Below are positions 23,401 through 33,103 of a stretch of 64,000 bases of DNA, piece by piece. The position numbers and the translations under genes are program-made. Positions within the stretch are counted from its first letter, which is position 1, and every line of letters starts with the position of its first letter. Source of the stretch: Aphanomyces cochlioides (taxonomy: Eukaryota; Oomycota; Saprolegniomycetes; Saprolegniales; Verrucalvaceae). Location: the NCBI GenBank assembly GCA_019828595.1, contig JAHQRK010000006.1:2666001-2730000 (forward strand), read 5' to 3'. The notes below the pieces were generated by a model, which saw nothing but the letters and a program-made list of their open reading frames with translations, did no database searches and was not told the DNA's origin.

Positions 23401-23659
23401 CGTAAACTGGCCTTGGTGTTTGCGTAGAACTTGGAGCATCCACAGCGGCTAGAACCAAGTTGAGCGCCAAATAAAGAGACGGTTTGTCCGACGTACCTCT
23501 TCATTGCAGAAGATAAACCAAACTAGGCGAGGATTAAGCAGAAGAAATACAAGCAGGCGAACCTTTGGACACTTGAGAGACTGCCTGGAGGTCCTCAGTG
23601 TCAAGAAAGAGCGTCAAATACGCCTTGAGATGATCCGTGAGCCATGCCATGACAACCAT
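20414..23659 (-). CDS. F-box / JmjC / APH-like kinase protein (JMJ21-type architecture)
   Basis: Multi-exon gene from MVVMAWL (ATG 23659) to the stop at 20414. Exons 1-3 give an F-box: '[22 protein letters not shown]', then across an intron 'VWFIFCNEE', then 'PLWMLQVL'. The JmjC domain follows: '[22 protein letters not shown]', '[20 protein letters not shown]' (His and Asp of the Fe site plus a Lys), '[23 protein letters not shown]' (second His). The C-terminal ~500 residues contain an aminoglycoside-phosphotransferase-like kinase fold: '[16 protein letters not shown]' (catalytic HxDLxxxN-like loop) and '[20 protein letters not shown]' (metal-binding Asp). Fe and 2-oxoglutarate ligands look complete, so hydroxylase or demethylase activity is plausible. 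The same F-box, JmjC and APH order is known in plant JMJ21-type proteins. The substrate is unknown. Confidence 0.88.
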
Positions 23660-24188
23660 GACGTTGTTGGCAAGAATATTGTTCCTGTCAATAATTGCAA
23701 TGGGTATTGCAATACCTTTTTCAATAATTGTCAATATATTTATTGCAAATACAATACAGGTTTCTCTTATACTGGATACAGTAGTATATTGATACTCCAA
23801 ACAATAGATTTATTGCAATATACTGTTGTCAATATCATCGCCCTGACCATGCTTGTCTTAGATCTCTCATTAGGTAATCTCTTAGCAAGCGATGGAATTT
23901 TGCCTTTCCAAGCACTACTATCGATGTCGTTGTCTCTCACAGGCTTGGAGAGATATCCCATCTGTATCAGTGTATTTATCATCATAAAAATATATTGTTT
24001 GACCTTGCAATACAATAACTCAATGCTCACTTTCACCGTTGTCAAATGTCTCCGCGATGCTTTATCATTCTCATCATCATGCGTATCTTTCGAACACCGC
24101 TTCAAAATCCTGGTCGGTATGGTCAGCTCAAAGAATTCTCGTCTCCTGCGCTCTCGAATCCTCTTGCAGTGAAATCCGCGTCGAAATA

Positions 24189-24221
24189 TAACAATACTTA
24201 CCACGATTTTGACAATATTGA
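24189..24221 (+). promoter_or_regulatory. Motif pair 1 (degenerate), 21-bp spacing
   Basis: TAACAATACTTA at 24189-24200 and TGACAATATTGA at 24210-24221. Each differs from the TGACAATATTTA consensus at one or two positions, but the spacing is conserved. Confidence 0.5.
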
Positions 24222-24363
24222 GCTGCCATTTATCACCCGCTGGTTTGGCGGGAATGGATTGCGTCACGCCGGTGGATTCTGCGTCGACGCGTGTCTATGA
24301 ATAGACTTCGGGAAACTGTGCTGGAATGAAAAACGTTGAAGCCACGAGGCGGTTGGGCACAAA

Positions 24364-24396
24364 TGACAATATTTACCTTGAATTTGACAATATTTA
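24364..24396 (+). promoter_or_regulatory. Motif pair 2, 21-bp spacing
   Basis: TGACAATATTTA is exact at 24364-24375 and again at 24385-24396, upstream of the dioxygenase-like gene. Confidence 0.65.
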
Positions 24397-24967
24397 ACAA
24401 TGCGACGACATGGATAATCGTACCCAACAACCGTCACGACGAAACCACTCGAGAAGAAGGGGCTCCTCTTGCAACTTTATCCAGCCAAACAACGCCAAGG
24501 GGGAATGAAAGGGGGAAAACGCAAGGGGAAAGTAGTCCCTCTCCCCTTTAAGCTGCATCATTCGCACGGGTTTCAATTAAGGTTGACTGCGCGCAACCTA
24601 GAACAAACGCGACCAGAAGGTTCACTACGTAGCATATGGCACGCTGGACATGCTATTTGTTAACTTGCGACGTCGAGAGGCAGCGGTAACTTGACTTGGA
24701 TCTGTTTTTTGCACATTTTGGTCGTCATGGCTGCATAAATCCACTGGCGACAGCGTCAGTTTTAGACTACAATGGCGTGCAGAAAAATATGGAGATTCGA
24801 TTGCTGACTATGTGCAAAAAATTGGCGTCGTTTGTCGGCTGCGTTTCCCCCCGAGACGACGCTTGAAGGGGGAATCAGCTAAAGTAGCCCTTTGGATTGT
24901 TTTGAATCGTTGAAACGACTGGAACAAGGCTCAACTTTGTTCCTGTGTGCAGTCGGATCGATGGATG

Positions 24968-25000
24968 TGACAATATTTAACGCTCTTTTGACAATATTTA
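24968..25000 (+). promoter_or_regulatory. Motif pair 3, 21-bp spacing
   Basis: TGACAATATTTA is exact at 24968-24979 and 24989-25000, about 125 bp before the start codon at 25124. This is a natural position for a promoter element. Confidence 0.68.
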
Positions 25001-25123
25001 CCAGGGCTTGGGGTTCTCACTGAGGTTCATCAGATTGGATTTTAACGTCAAAGTGAAGTTTTATCGGCCGACCAACTCAAAGTCGACTCATTTTTCAATT
25101 TGCGATCAAACTCACACACAAAC

Positions 25124-26827
25124 ATGTCGCCCAACGAGACCAAAATCGCAGCGAGCCAATGCCCCCATGCTGCTGGAGCCAAGGCAGCTGCCGCCCTCAC
25201 GCCAGAAGACATCCCCTGTGCCTACGCCACGATGCCAGCCGCGGCCAAAGACAATGCCAAGCTCACAACGTCGGCTTCACTTGGGGAATACCACGACTAC
25301 CTCAAGTCGCTCAACCGCAACACATACGGCGCTTATATTCGCCTGACCGAGCTTGAAAAGACGTGGGGGCTCTGGTCGCTACGTGCCTCGACGCCCATGC
25401 CATTTGACCCATACCCAGAGCTCCTCCAGCCAGCTCCTGATGCCCCAGAAGCACCTTCGGCTGCTCTGTACCACCTTGCCCCAGCCATGAGCTCGTTTGA
25501 AATCACATTGCGCCTGGCTTTGGACTTTATCGAAGTCAACCTGCCCGCCATCGACGACCCCAAGGCTTCTCCAACCATTACCCACCGCCCTTATGTCCAA
25601 CACGACACCCGTCTCGATGCGCTCCTTCGCAACATCACCACACAACTTGAAATGATCCGTTGTATCATTGAACTCGACAGCGTGAGCGATCCTGAATCAA
25701 CCTACCGCTTGACGCCTCAGTCGAGCCAGGAAACGGTTGCGCAGCCTCGTGAATGGTGGTGGCAAGGTGCGCACCCAGTTGCGTCGCCCAAATCGTTCAT
25801 CGCCCGCGTCGCCGCTCAAGTCCAAGCCCAGTTTGCAGACTTGCCTTTCGGCTTGGGCGCTCTCAGTGAGTCCAAGGCGCTGCAACTTCCATACGACCAA
25901 GTTGTCGCCCCCAAGTTTGTTCGCCAACACTGCACCGAGAATGAAGCTGCGTTCCCTGAAGACCATTTCTTCGCCACGGTGCATCAAATCTGCGAAGCTT
26001 GGTGCTGCGTCTTGGAACGACAACTTGATGCTGCGCAAGAAGATATCGACGCGCTAACTTTGGACGGCGACGATGTTGCCAACCACAACCGCCTGCGCTT
26101 GATCGCCCGCCGCTACCGCTTCTGTAGCCGTGCGTGGGAATTCCTCAACGACCACTGCACCATCTTGACGGAAATGGACATGCGTGACTACCACAGCTTC
26201 CGCTTGCAACTTCACGGCGCTAGCGGTGGCCAAAGCGTTCGCATGCGCCAACTCCGCAAGCGAACTTTCCACTTGCTCCCCCTCATCCCCCGCGAGTTCG
26301 CCGCGCACGTCTTGCCCAAGTACGACGAAGAGACCAAACCATCATTTGAGTCGAGCGAGTGGATGAATTTGCTACAACTTCTTGCCCACGTCGGCACTTC
26401 TGAAAACCCCGAAGAAGGCCCTCATGTTGTGCGTCACTTGGAGCTCCTGTATGCTGACCATAATGCTCCAGCTTGCCATGTCATGGCTGTCGTCCAAGCT
26501 GTCCAAACGCTCGAAAATGCCGTCCGTCGCTACTACTTTGGTCATCAGTACATGGCGATCATGGTTTTGGGCGGTGGCAACACTGGCTCAGACGGTCTTA
26601 CCGTCAAGATGCTCGAGCGCACGTGGAAAGATCCTCGACGCTACTACACTTGTGAAATGGCGAAGACGGACCTTTCACACACGATGGACGCTCTGCACTA
26701 CCAACGCGAGCCCGACGCCAAGGGCAAGCTCATGCAACGCCTTCTCGCCGAGTCGAAAGCACGACGAGCTTATGCGCCCAAGGAGTTGACGCGGTGTCCC
26801 CAAGACAAAATGGCCGTCGTAGCTTAG
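25124..26827 (+). CDS. Tryptophan 2,3-dioxygenase-superfamily protein
   Basis: Intronless, 567 residues, MSPNETKI. Blocks resembling the TDO fold: 'HFFATVHQICEAWCCVLERQL' (near 287, cf. the TDO HQxxELWFKxxxxEL helix), 'ILTEMDMRDYHSFRLQLHGASGGQS' (near 358, cf. LxTMxxxDFxxFRxxLxxxSGFQS, keeping the substrate-binding Arg) and 'VRRYYFGHQYMAIMVLGGGNTGSDG' (near 473, cf. the heme-ligand helix and GTGGSSG loop). By-eye alignment puts Pro at the usual distal His of the HDE motif and no His exactly at the proximal heme-ligand position, although 'GHQYM' offers a nearby His. It may therefore not be an ordinary TDO; TDO-like relatives carry out other heme chemistry. It is about 160 residues longer than animal TDO, mostly at the N-terminus. 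The next gene carries a paralogous domain. Confidence 0.72.
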   Translation: MSPNETKIAASQCPHAAGAKAAAALTPEDIPCAYATMPAAAKDNAKLTTSASLGEYHDYLKSLNRNTYGAYIRLTELEKTWGLWSLRASTPMPFDPYPELLQPAPDAPEAPSAALYHLAPAMSSFEITLRLALDFIEVNLPAIDDPKASPTITHRPYVQHDTRLDALLRNITTQLEMIRCIIELDSVSDPESTYRLTPQSSQETVAQPREWWWQGAHPVASPKSFIARVAAQVQAQFADLPFGLGALSESKALQLPYDQVVAPKFVRQHCTENEAAFPEDHFFATVHQICEAWCCVLERQLDAAQEDIDALTLDGDDVANHNRLRLIARRYRFCSRAWEFLNDHCTILTEMDMRDYHSFRLQLHGASGGQSVRMRQLRKRTFHLLPLIPREFAAHVLPKYDEETKPSFESSEWMNLLQLLAHVGTSENPEEGPHVVRHLELLYADHNAPACHVMAVVQAVQTLENAVRRYYFGHQYMAIMVLGGGNTGSDGLTVKMLERTWKDPRRYYTCEMAKTDLSHTMDALHYQREPDAKGKLMQRLLAESKARRAYAPKELTRCPQDKMAVVA

Positions 26828-27429
26828 AGTAGAGACTTTTATCTTATGAATCCCTTGTTTGTCTGTTTGATACGACGAAGAGGGGGGATAGAAGGGGGCT
26901 AAGGGGGATTTCAACTACAATCAGCTCCACATTGCCACAGTCCGCTGACTACGCTCTTGATATGTTAAATACTTCCTCAGCTTGGGGGCTTTGATCATGC
27001 CGTCGTTTGCAACGATAGCCGGCGATGATGTCGAGATTTCTCATAATAAAACCATGAAAAGCGTTAAATAGGTAGAACAAATTCCAGAAAAATCAGTAAA
27101 AAATTGGTCCTCACCTCAGAACAACTCGATCCTGGAGAGCATTTATCTCTATGATAGTCGTCGTTTCACGCTAGATAACACTGCGCAGCCTCAAGAAAAG
27201 CGCTGGAGGCTTGTTGTTTTGAATGGCCAAACAGTGGATCTGTCGTTCTTTGATGCACAAGATGCACCGAGCTCGCATATTGACAATATTTACCAAAGAT
27301 TCGACAATATTTATCAGAGATTAGGGCTTTTCCATCTGGTTTTTCGACTAAAACTTCGGGAATTTTGGATTTTCTCAACGAAATCTTCATTTTCAATTGC
27401 GCGCGAAGAAGAGCACGTCGACCCAAAGC
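26828..27429. other. Intergenic, promoter of the fusion gene
   Basis: No gene is seen. It contains the fourth paired motif (27281/27302) about 130-150 bp before the next start codon. Confidence 0.5.
27281..27313 (+). promoter_or_regulatory. Motif pair 4, 21-bp spacing
   Basis: TGACAATATTTA at 27281-27292 and CGACAATATTTA at 27302-27313, the same arrangement as upstream of the preceding gene and at a similar distance from the start codon. Confidence 0.67.
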
Positions 27430-29847
27430 ATGCCAGAAACGTCGTCGCCGTCGATCCAAGTCGAGGAATTCGAGCGCATTTGGAGCTTGGAGCATTTCTC
27501 AACAGCGTCTTCTTCACAAGACAAGAAAGTGCTCCAAGGTTCGCCCATTTACCGCCTCGTGCCAGCTCTCACGGCCTTGGAACTGACGTTTGTGCAACTC
27601 GACAAGACATGGACAAGAAATGTTGCGATTGAATGGACGCGCAGTTTCAAGAGTCAAATCCAACTCTTACGTGAATTGATTGACTTGGAACTATCTCCCA
27701 AGACTGACTTGAATGATTTCAACTTGACGAAGAGCATTAGCCAAGCTAGCATTGCCGTTGCCGCCGACGAGGTTTGAGCTATTTTTTGACTCCTCCAAAT
27801 GGGCTAATGATGGAATTTGTAGATGAATTCGGCGTGGCGAAAGGAGATCCATAGCTTTGTGCAAAGCCATTTCAATGGACTTCCCTTTGGTTTGGGCTTG
27901 GCTTCCTCCCATGAATCGCATCTTTCATACGACGATATCGTTCGCCCCCGTCAGCTTTTTGAGCTCGCAGCCGACAAGACAATTGCAAATTCTTGGCTTG
28001 CTGAAGCTTGGACCTGTTCTATTGAACGCCAACTCGATGCTGTTGAAACCACCAAGGCTTCGATTTCCTCTGCCAGCGACCTTGAACACGTCGCGAGACG
28101 TTACCAGTGGTGTAGCCACGCCTTGAGCTTGTTGGGTGACTTGGTTGCTTTGCCTACCGGATCTGCAGCGTCGTTTGCCCAGAGCTCTCGCTTGCAAAAC
28201 GTGACCAAGCGCATTTCCCAACTCTTTCCATGGACTAACAACCAAATTTCCATCAATGCAGCCTTTGACCCAACCCAGCTCAGTCATGTTCTTGCTATCT
28301 TGAGCGTCGTCAAGCCAATCGGAGAGACAATTTCAAAGCAAGTCGAGCTCACGACGCTTGTCCAAGCCCAAGCATCGCCGGCCTTGGAAACTGCCGATGT
28401 TCTTAAGGCAGCTCAAAGCCTCGACCGCGCACTTCGCAAGTTTTACTTCGGCTTTCACCAAGTCGCTGCTGAAACTAAAGCGCCTACTGAGGATTTGGCC
28501 CTCCTCGAAGAAGGATGGTCTAGCCGGCAACGTTATCTCTGTGTTGAAATTGCCCTCCAACAAACGCCACCACCTTCAGCAGCAACAACTTCGCCCTTCC
28601 GAGCGGCTTTTACAAAGTCCTTGGCTCTCCAAGACCCTCACGAGCTCCACTTCTCAACCTATGGCATGGGTCTCGCCCCTGATATTTCTTTGGCAAGTGT
28701 CCAACGCACACACGCATTCTTAGCCGGCAATCTCAATGAAATCTGGCATCCCTTCTTTGAACACGACGTGCCCCAAGCTGAGAAATTGGTCCTCGATATG
28801 TTGGGCCTTCCTCACTCCTCGGCACCGACTCCAGAAGGCCTTCACTTTCACGCCAATTTTGGGGCCAACGTGCATGAATTCCTTCTGCGCCTCTTTAGTT
28901 GCCATCGCTTCGATCCATTCTCGCCTTTGCAGATCGTCTCAAGCGATGCTGAGTTTGTTTCGTTGACTCGACAGCTCAAGTCTTGGGCTGATTCTGTTCA
29001 AGTTCATGCCGTTCCTTTGCGTCCTTTTGATTCCTTTGGAGTGCGTCTTCGAGCCAAGATTGCCGAAGTCAACCCAGCGCTTATCCACATCAGCACGGTC
29101 TACTCCAACACGCAGTTCCGTCTTCCCGATGCCGAAGTTGCCAAGACCGTAGCCGAGCTCCCGGCGACAACAATGTGTATTCTAGATGTCGCCCAAGGCA
29201 TTGGAAACGTGCCCTTGAAATTACCAGCGTCACCTTCATTGCTTGTCGTCGGTAGTGGCATCAAACACGTGACAGCGGGGCCTGGTCTTGGTTTTGTTGC
29301 ATTCCCCCGCCTTGCCAATGACTCCAAACTGGTCTGGACACCAGCAAATACGGGTTGGATTGCATACTTGGGCTCGATGACTGCTCCTCCATCGTCAATT
29401 GTCGAGTTTACACCGGAATTGGCATTTTCAGGTGGTACACCTGGCTACCATTACGCTCTGCGCCAACTCATTGACGTCCAAGCGTTTTATACAAGCCAAA
29501 AGTGGACGATCGACGTTCGACATGGCTATGTCTTGGGCTTGCAGCGTCATTTCCTCCAACGACTCTCGAGTATTCTTGAATCTGCTCCCCGAGTTGGCCA
29601 AACCGATGCTGATATTTCCAATGCAATTGTGCTCCAGCATTCCCAGGTGGCTAAATTACACAAAGCCTTGTCAACACCGACGAATGATCGCCCGACTATT
29701 TTCCACTGCGACGTGCGTGTCGTAACGAGTCTCCGCCTTGGCTTTGGGCTGCATCACGTCCAAGCTGAAGTCGATGCGCTTGCCGATGCGTTGTTGGATG
29801 CCTGGAAATCGCTCGCCACTGACGAAAAGATCAAATTAGCTGCGTAA
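27430..29847 (+). CDS. Fusion: degraded dioxygenase-like domain + kynureninase-like PLP enzyme
   Basis: ATG 27430 (MPETSSPSIQ), a 51-bp intron 27772-27822 and a stop at 29847; 788 residues. Residues 1-370 parallel the neighbouring dioxygenase-like protein ('FVQSHFNGLPFGLGLASSHES', 'EAWTCSIERQLDAVE', 'VARRYQWCSHALSLLGD', 'LDRALRKFYFGFHQVAAET') but have lost the FRxxLxxxSGxQS motif and the HQ pair, so catalysis there is unlikely. Residues 380-788 resemble kynureninase (aminotransferase class V fold): 'HELHFSTYGMGL', 'FHANFGANVHEFLLRLFSCHRFDP', 'CILDVAQGIGNVPLKL' (cf. DLAHxxGNVPL, with the PLP-N1 Asp) and 'GSGIKHVTAGPGLGF' with a Lys at the Schiff-base position. It probably acts on kynurenine or a related beta-substituted amino acid. 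The dioxygenase half may serve as a docking or structural partner; this is inference. Confidence 0.8.
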
Positions 29848-30044
29848 TCACGAGAGAAGTCTAGTTTGAAGTATGTTGAGCCGCCAATACAAGTACCATG
29901 TCCAGAGCTAATTCATTTCGGGTTAAGCACTCTCTGGTGTTTTTGTCGACTTAATCTCACGACCATCAACGTCTAGAGGCGACTTAGTCATTGTCGCTGT
30001 CAACAGAAGAGGAAGACCAACATGGAAGTTACGGTTGTGTGTAA

Positions 30045-30470
30045 TCACTTAGCTGGCGTCCAATTCTCCATGCTGACTTTAGTGGCAGCATCCCATGCCA
30101 AGTATTCCTTGACAACGTCTGGCATCTCCTTTGGTCTCTCCTGCTGGACATTTGAAAGGCGAATCACGCGGTCAAACGGGGCTGTTCTCCGCTGGTTGTC
30201 CTTGAGTATGACGCGGGTTACGCCTAAAACAAAGTGTCAAGGTTGCTTTGTTTCATCCATGCCTTCAATGCTTCCCATTCATGGGGCAAACAACCCGGTG
30301 GCGGAAGAATGACCATGAATCATCCCAGTAAATTACCTCGGTGTGAATTGCATACGGATGGAAGGGAAGAATTTCGTGGCGGTGTCGGATCATATTGGCT
30401 AACAAGGGATTTCCACGTCAAGAAAGGCGACAGGCAGGCAGTTTGAACGTGCCACCACCCTGATGAGGCC
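30045..30470 (-). pseudogene. THEM6-like thioesterase pseudogene, copy 1
   Basis: The C-terminal exon is intact ('GVTRVILKDNQRRTAPFDRVI..EMPDVVKEYLAWDAATKVSMENWTPAK', stop at 30045) and the preceding exon reads 'IRHRHEILPFHPYAIHTEVIYWDDSWSFFRHR'. After 'CPMNGKH' the frame is broken before the conserved FIEG end, and the first exon with the hot-dog Asn helix is absent. It is a decayed member of the family whose intact copy lies at 32323-33002. Confidence 0.75.
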
Positions 30471-31226
30471 TGCTAGCAAATGACAAAGCGTCACGCGTTG
30501 TTCCTCGCTTGCAAAGGAGCAATTAGTGTCAAGAGTTTGTAATCTTTAATCGAAATATTCCCATTTCTGTTCACGGATTCAAAATCCCCAGCTCTTTCAT
30601 GTACATTCTTAGGCTGCCGTGTTCCAAAAGCCCCCATTCAATCGACCCATGCCGCCTCCAGTGCAATGAGAAATTCATTTGATTAGGATCTCATCACTCT
30701 AGCTCCTATCCAGGCTGGAAATGCGCAAGCAACTTGAATAACTGTATGCAGCCATTAAGTTCAATGGGGGAAATTCCTGGGGATGCTCAAACCACTCTCT
30801 TAGGCTTGCTTGACAGCTAGCTGTAGCTTACCTCACACTTGAGTAGATGCAACACCATTAGGACGCTTGCGCTCACTAGGCTTGGCTCTGTGACAACTTT
30901 GTACGTCGAAAGATGTATGAAACCATTGACATAAGCTCCAAGATGTACAGCTTCTCAAGGGAGCAAGACGCTTTGCCGTCTCAATCTATTTAATCTTCTT
31001 CGTTCCTCTTGGGGGATTCCTACTGATTCCTCCTGTCATGGCGGGGTGCCCACAAATCTCTCATGTCGATCTTGTGACGATGCATTCGGCTATGGTTTGT
31101 AAACTCCAGAGATCGCTGAAGAAATACATCCATCGCAGTTGAATGGCGTAGATTACAACGTGAAACCTTTGAGTTATCGCCACCTTGTTAATGCGTACGT
31201 GGGCAAGTGGACGGATTCGGCATGGT
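30471..31226. other. Intergenic, no gene seen
   Basis: Only short, motif-free frames. It is probably spacer between duplicated thioesterase copies. Confidence 0.5.
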
Positions 31227-31868
31227 TTACATTGTTGCCGTGGATCTTTCCATATTCGACTTCGTGGCAACATCCCAGGCCAAGTACCCCTTGACGACGT
31301 CTGGCATCTCTGTTGGCCTTGCCTTCTCAACCTTCAAGTATCGAATCACGTCGTCGAACGGGACCGTCCTGTTCTGGCCGTCTTTGAATATCGTGCGAGT
31401 TACACCTACGATTCAATGAAGAGCTTTCCAGTCGTGGGTCAAACGAATCGATGGCGGAAGAACGACCACGCATCATCCCAGTAAATGACCTCCGTGTGGA
31501 TTTCAAATGCGTGGCCAGGCAAGATGTCGTGGTGGTATTGGACCATGTTGGACCCAGCTAGAAACGACCATCTCCCGGTGAATACGAGCTTTGCCAAACC
31601 ACTCAGCCTGGTGTGCATGTCATCGACGTCAAATGATTGCAAACAATACGTACCCTGAGGCATGCCACCGAGAGAGCTCCATGTTGGCAACCACAGACGC
31701 ATTGTCGATATGCCCAGCGAGAGCGAAATCGAACAAGCCAACGCGAGCTTTCCAAATGTGCGGTTCAGTGATGAAGACGCCATGTAAAGCCTGCTTGTTA
31801 GGATGCAGAGAGCGTACCAGCGTGGATGAGCCCAAGTTCCAAAGACATCGCACCGCTTGGACGACCAT
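31227..31868 (-). pseudogene. THEM6-like thioesterase pseudogene, copy 2
   Basis: Exon 1 starts at 31868 (MVVQAVRCLWNLGSS), with 'RVGLFDFALAGHIDNASVVANMELSRWHASG' and a GTACGT intron. Exon 2 reads 'LSGLAKLVFTGRWSFLAGSNMVQYHHDILPGHAFEIHTEVIYWDDAWSFFRHRFV' and then meets TGA where paralogues have a Cys codon (RFVCP). The second intron is reduced to TCGTAG before 'GVTRTIFKDGQNRTVPFDDV', which adds another in-frame stop. The rest runs to 31227. One nonsense change plus loss of an intron donor make it non-functional, although it is otherwise well preserved and so died recently. Confidence 0.8.
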
Positions 31869-32322
31869 ATTTTCAAATGAACTTTTGTCAACTGGATCCA
31901 AATTGGGTGAGATCAATTTTCTTTCATATGGTTGCCGCACCCATCTGCAATATCTACCCATTGCTTACTACACAGCGACAACCAACAAAAGCATTGACCG
32001 GCAACATTGCCTTTGCATCATCCATTATCTATAGCCTTCAGCATTATGATGGACAGTCGACAAATTGCTGTAGTGAGGTCAGTTTTACTGACTGTGCTGG
32101 AGGATAGCAGCGAAATTGATTGAATTAGCAGCCAACTCGTGTCTCTAAATCTTGCTGCTACCATTACGTCTTTGACGTTAGTTAGCTCTAGAGCAAGCTC
32201 CTTGGAGCTTGGAGCCCAATGGCAGCGTGAATAGTGTCGATAAAAAGCTCGTGCACGCTCAGCTAAGGACTATGAAGTATTCTGTTGTACACGTTATCGA
32301 AAGATGAAGGCTAGATGTCGTT

Positions 32323-33002
32323 TTACTTGGGAGCTGGTGTCCAGCTCTCCATGTTGACTTTAGTGGCAGCATCCCAAGCCAAGTATCCCTTGACAACGTC
32401 GGGCATTTCAGTTGGCCTTGCCTTATTGACGTTCAAAAGCCGAAGAACTTCGTCGAACGGGACTGTCTTGCGGCCATTTTTAAGCATGACGCGAGTTACA
32501 CCTACTTAACATTGTCGACTTCCCACGATTTTGTCAAGACTTGCCTTCAATGAAGAACTTTCCAGTCGCAGGACAGACAAACCGATGACGAAAAAATGAC
32601 CACGAGTCATCCCAGTAGATCACTTCAGTGTGGATTTCATATGCGTGACCGGGAAAGATTTCATGCCGGTATCGAATCATGTTGGATCCGGCGAGAAACG
32701 ACCACTTTTCTTTGAACACAAGCTGCGCCAAGCCGCTCAAACTAGAAGAGAGGTCAATCAAGCAAGGATGTTGTGGCAACGACGTACCCAGAGACGTGCC
32801 AACGGGCGAGTTCCATGTTAGCCACTGCTGACGAATTGTTGATGTGCATGGCAAGCCCCATGTCGGCCAAACCAGCGCGAGCCTTCCACACAGCAGGCTC
32901 AGTGATCGACAAGCCATTCAGAGCCTGCTTGTTGCGGTGCAGAGCTCGCGTGAGAGCCGCCGAGCCCAAGTTCCACAGAGATCGCGCGACGTGGACGACC
33001 AT
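32323..33002 (-). CDS. THEM6-like hot-dog thioesterase, copy 3 (intact)
   Basis: Three exons from MVVHVARSLWNLG (ATG 33002) to 'NMESWTPAPK' stop at 32323; introns are GTACGT...AG and GGCAAGTCTT...AAGTAG. Hot-dog (4HBT-type) signatures: 'RAGLADMGLAMHINNSSAVANMELARWHVSG' (catalytic-loop Asp and the Asn-containing central helix), 'FLAGSNMIRYRHEIFPGHAYEIHTEVIYWDDSWSFFRHRFVCPATGKFFIEG' and 'GVTRVMLKNGRKTVPFDEVLRL'. The layout resembles animal THEM6-like proteins, which are putative acyl-CoA thioesterases anchored by an N-terminal helix. It is one of two copies in this cluster without visible lesions, so it may carry the family's function here. Confidence 0.85.
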
Positions 33003-33103
33003 CTCTGTTTACTTCCTCTGTTTCGTCAACAAGATCCGAGTTGGTTGGTCAGATCGGATTTCTTCCATACAACCGCACCCAACGATGTCGATCCACCACA
33101 ATA

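Larger units (their letters stand above)
23660..25123. promoter_or_regulatory. Bidirectional intergenic region with paired TGACAATATTTA motifs
   Basis: This AT-rich region lies between the divergent JmjC gene and the dioxygenase-like gene. It holds three motif pairs: 24189/24210 (degenerate), 24364/24385 and 24968/24989. Within each pair the 12-bp starts are exactly 21 bp apart. The 23700-23830 part is rich in TTGCAATA repeats. Long frames here (plus 23504-24172, minus 23767-24267) have repeat-like composition and are not called as genes. Confidence 0.6.

Noticed and set aside
23504..24267. Long open frames on both strands (222 codons plus, 166 codons minus) in the JmjC/dioxygenase intergenic region
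   Set aside because: AT-rich, repeat-like composition with TTGCAATA runs, no domain, and overlap with each other and with the motif pairs. They read as chance frames.
26000..29847. Possibility that the window is bacterial with operons and CRISPR arrays
   Set aside because: Many genes require GT-AG introns, and eukaryote-only families (TTLL12, UXT, RBR, F-box/JmjC) are present. No CRISPR-like spaced repeats were seen; the 21-bp spaced motifs occur only as pairs.
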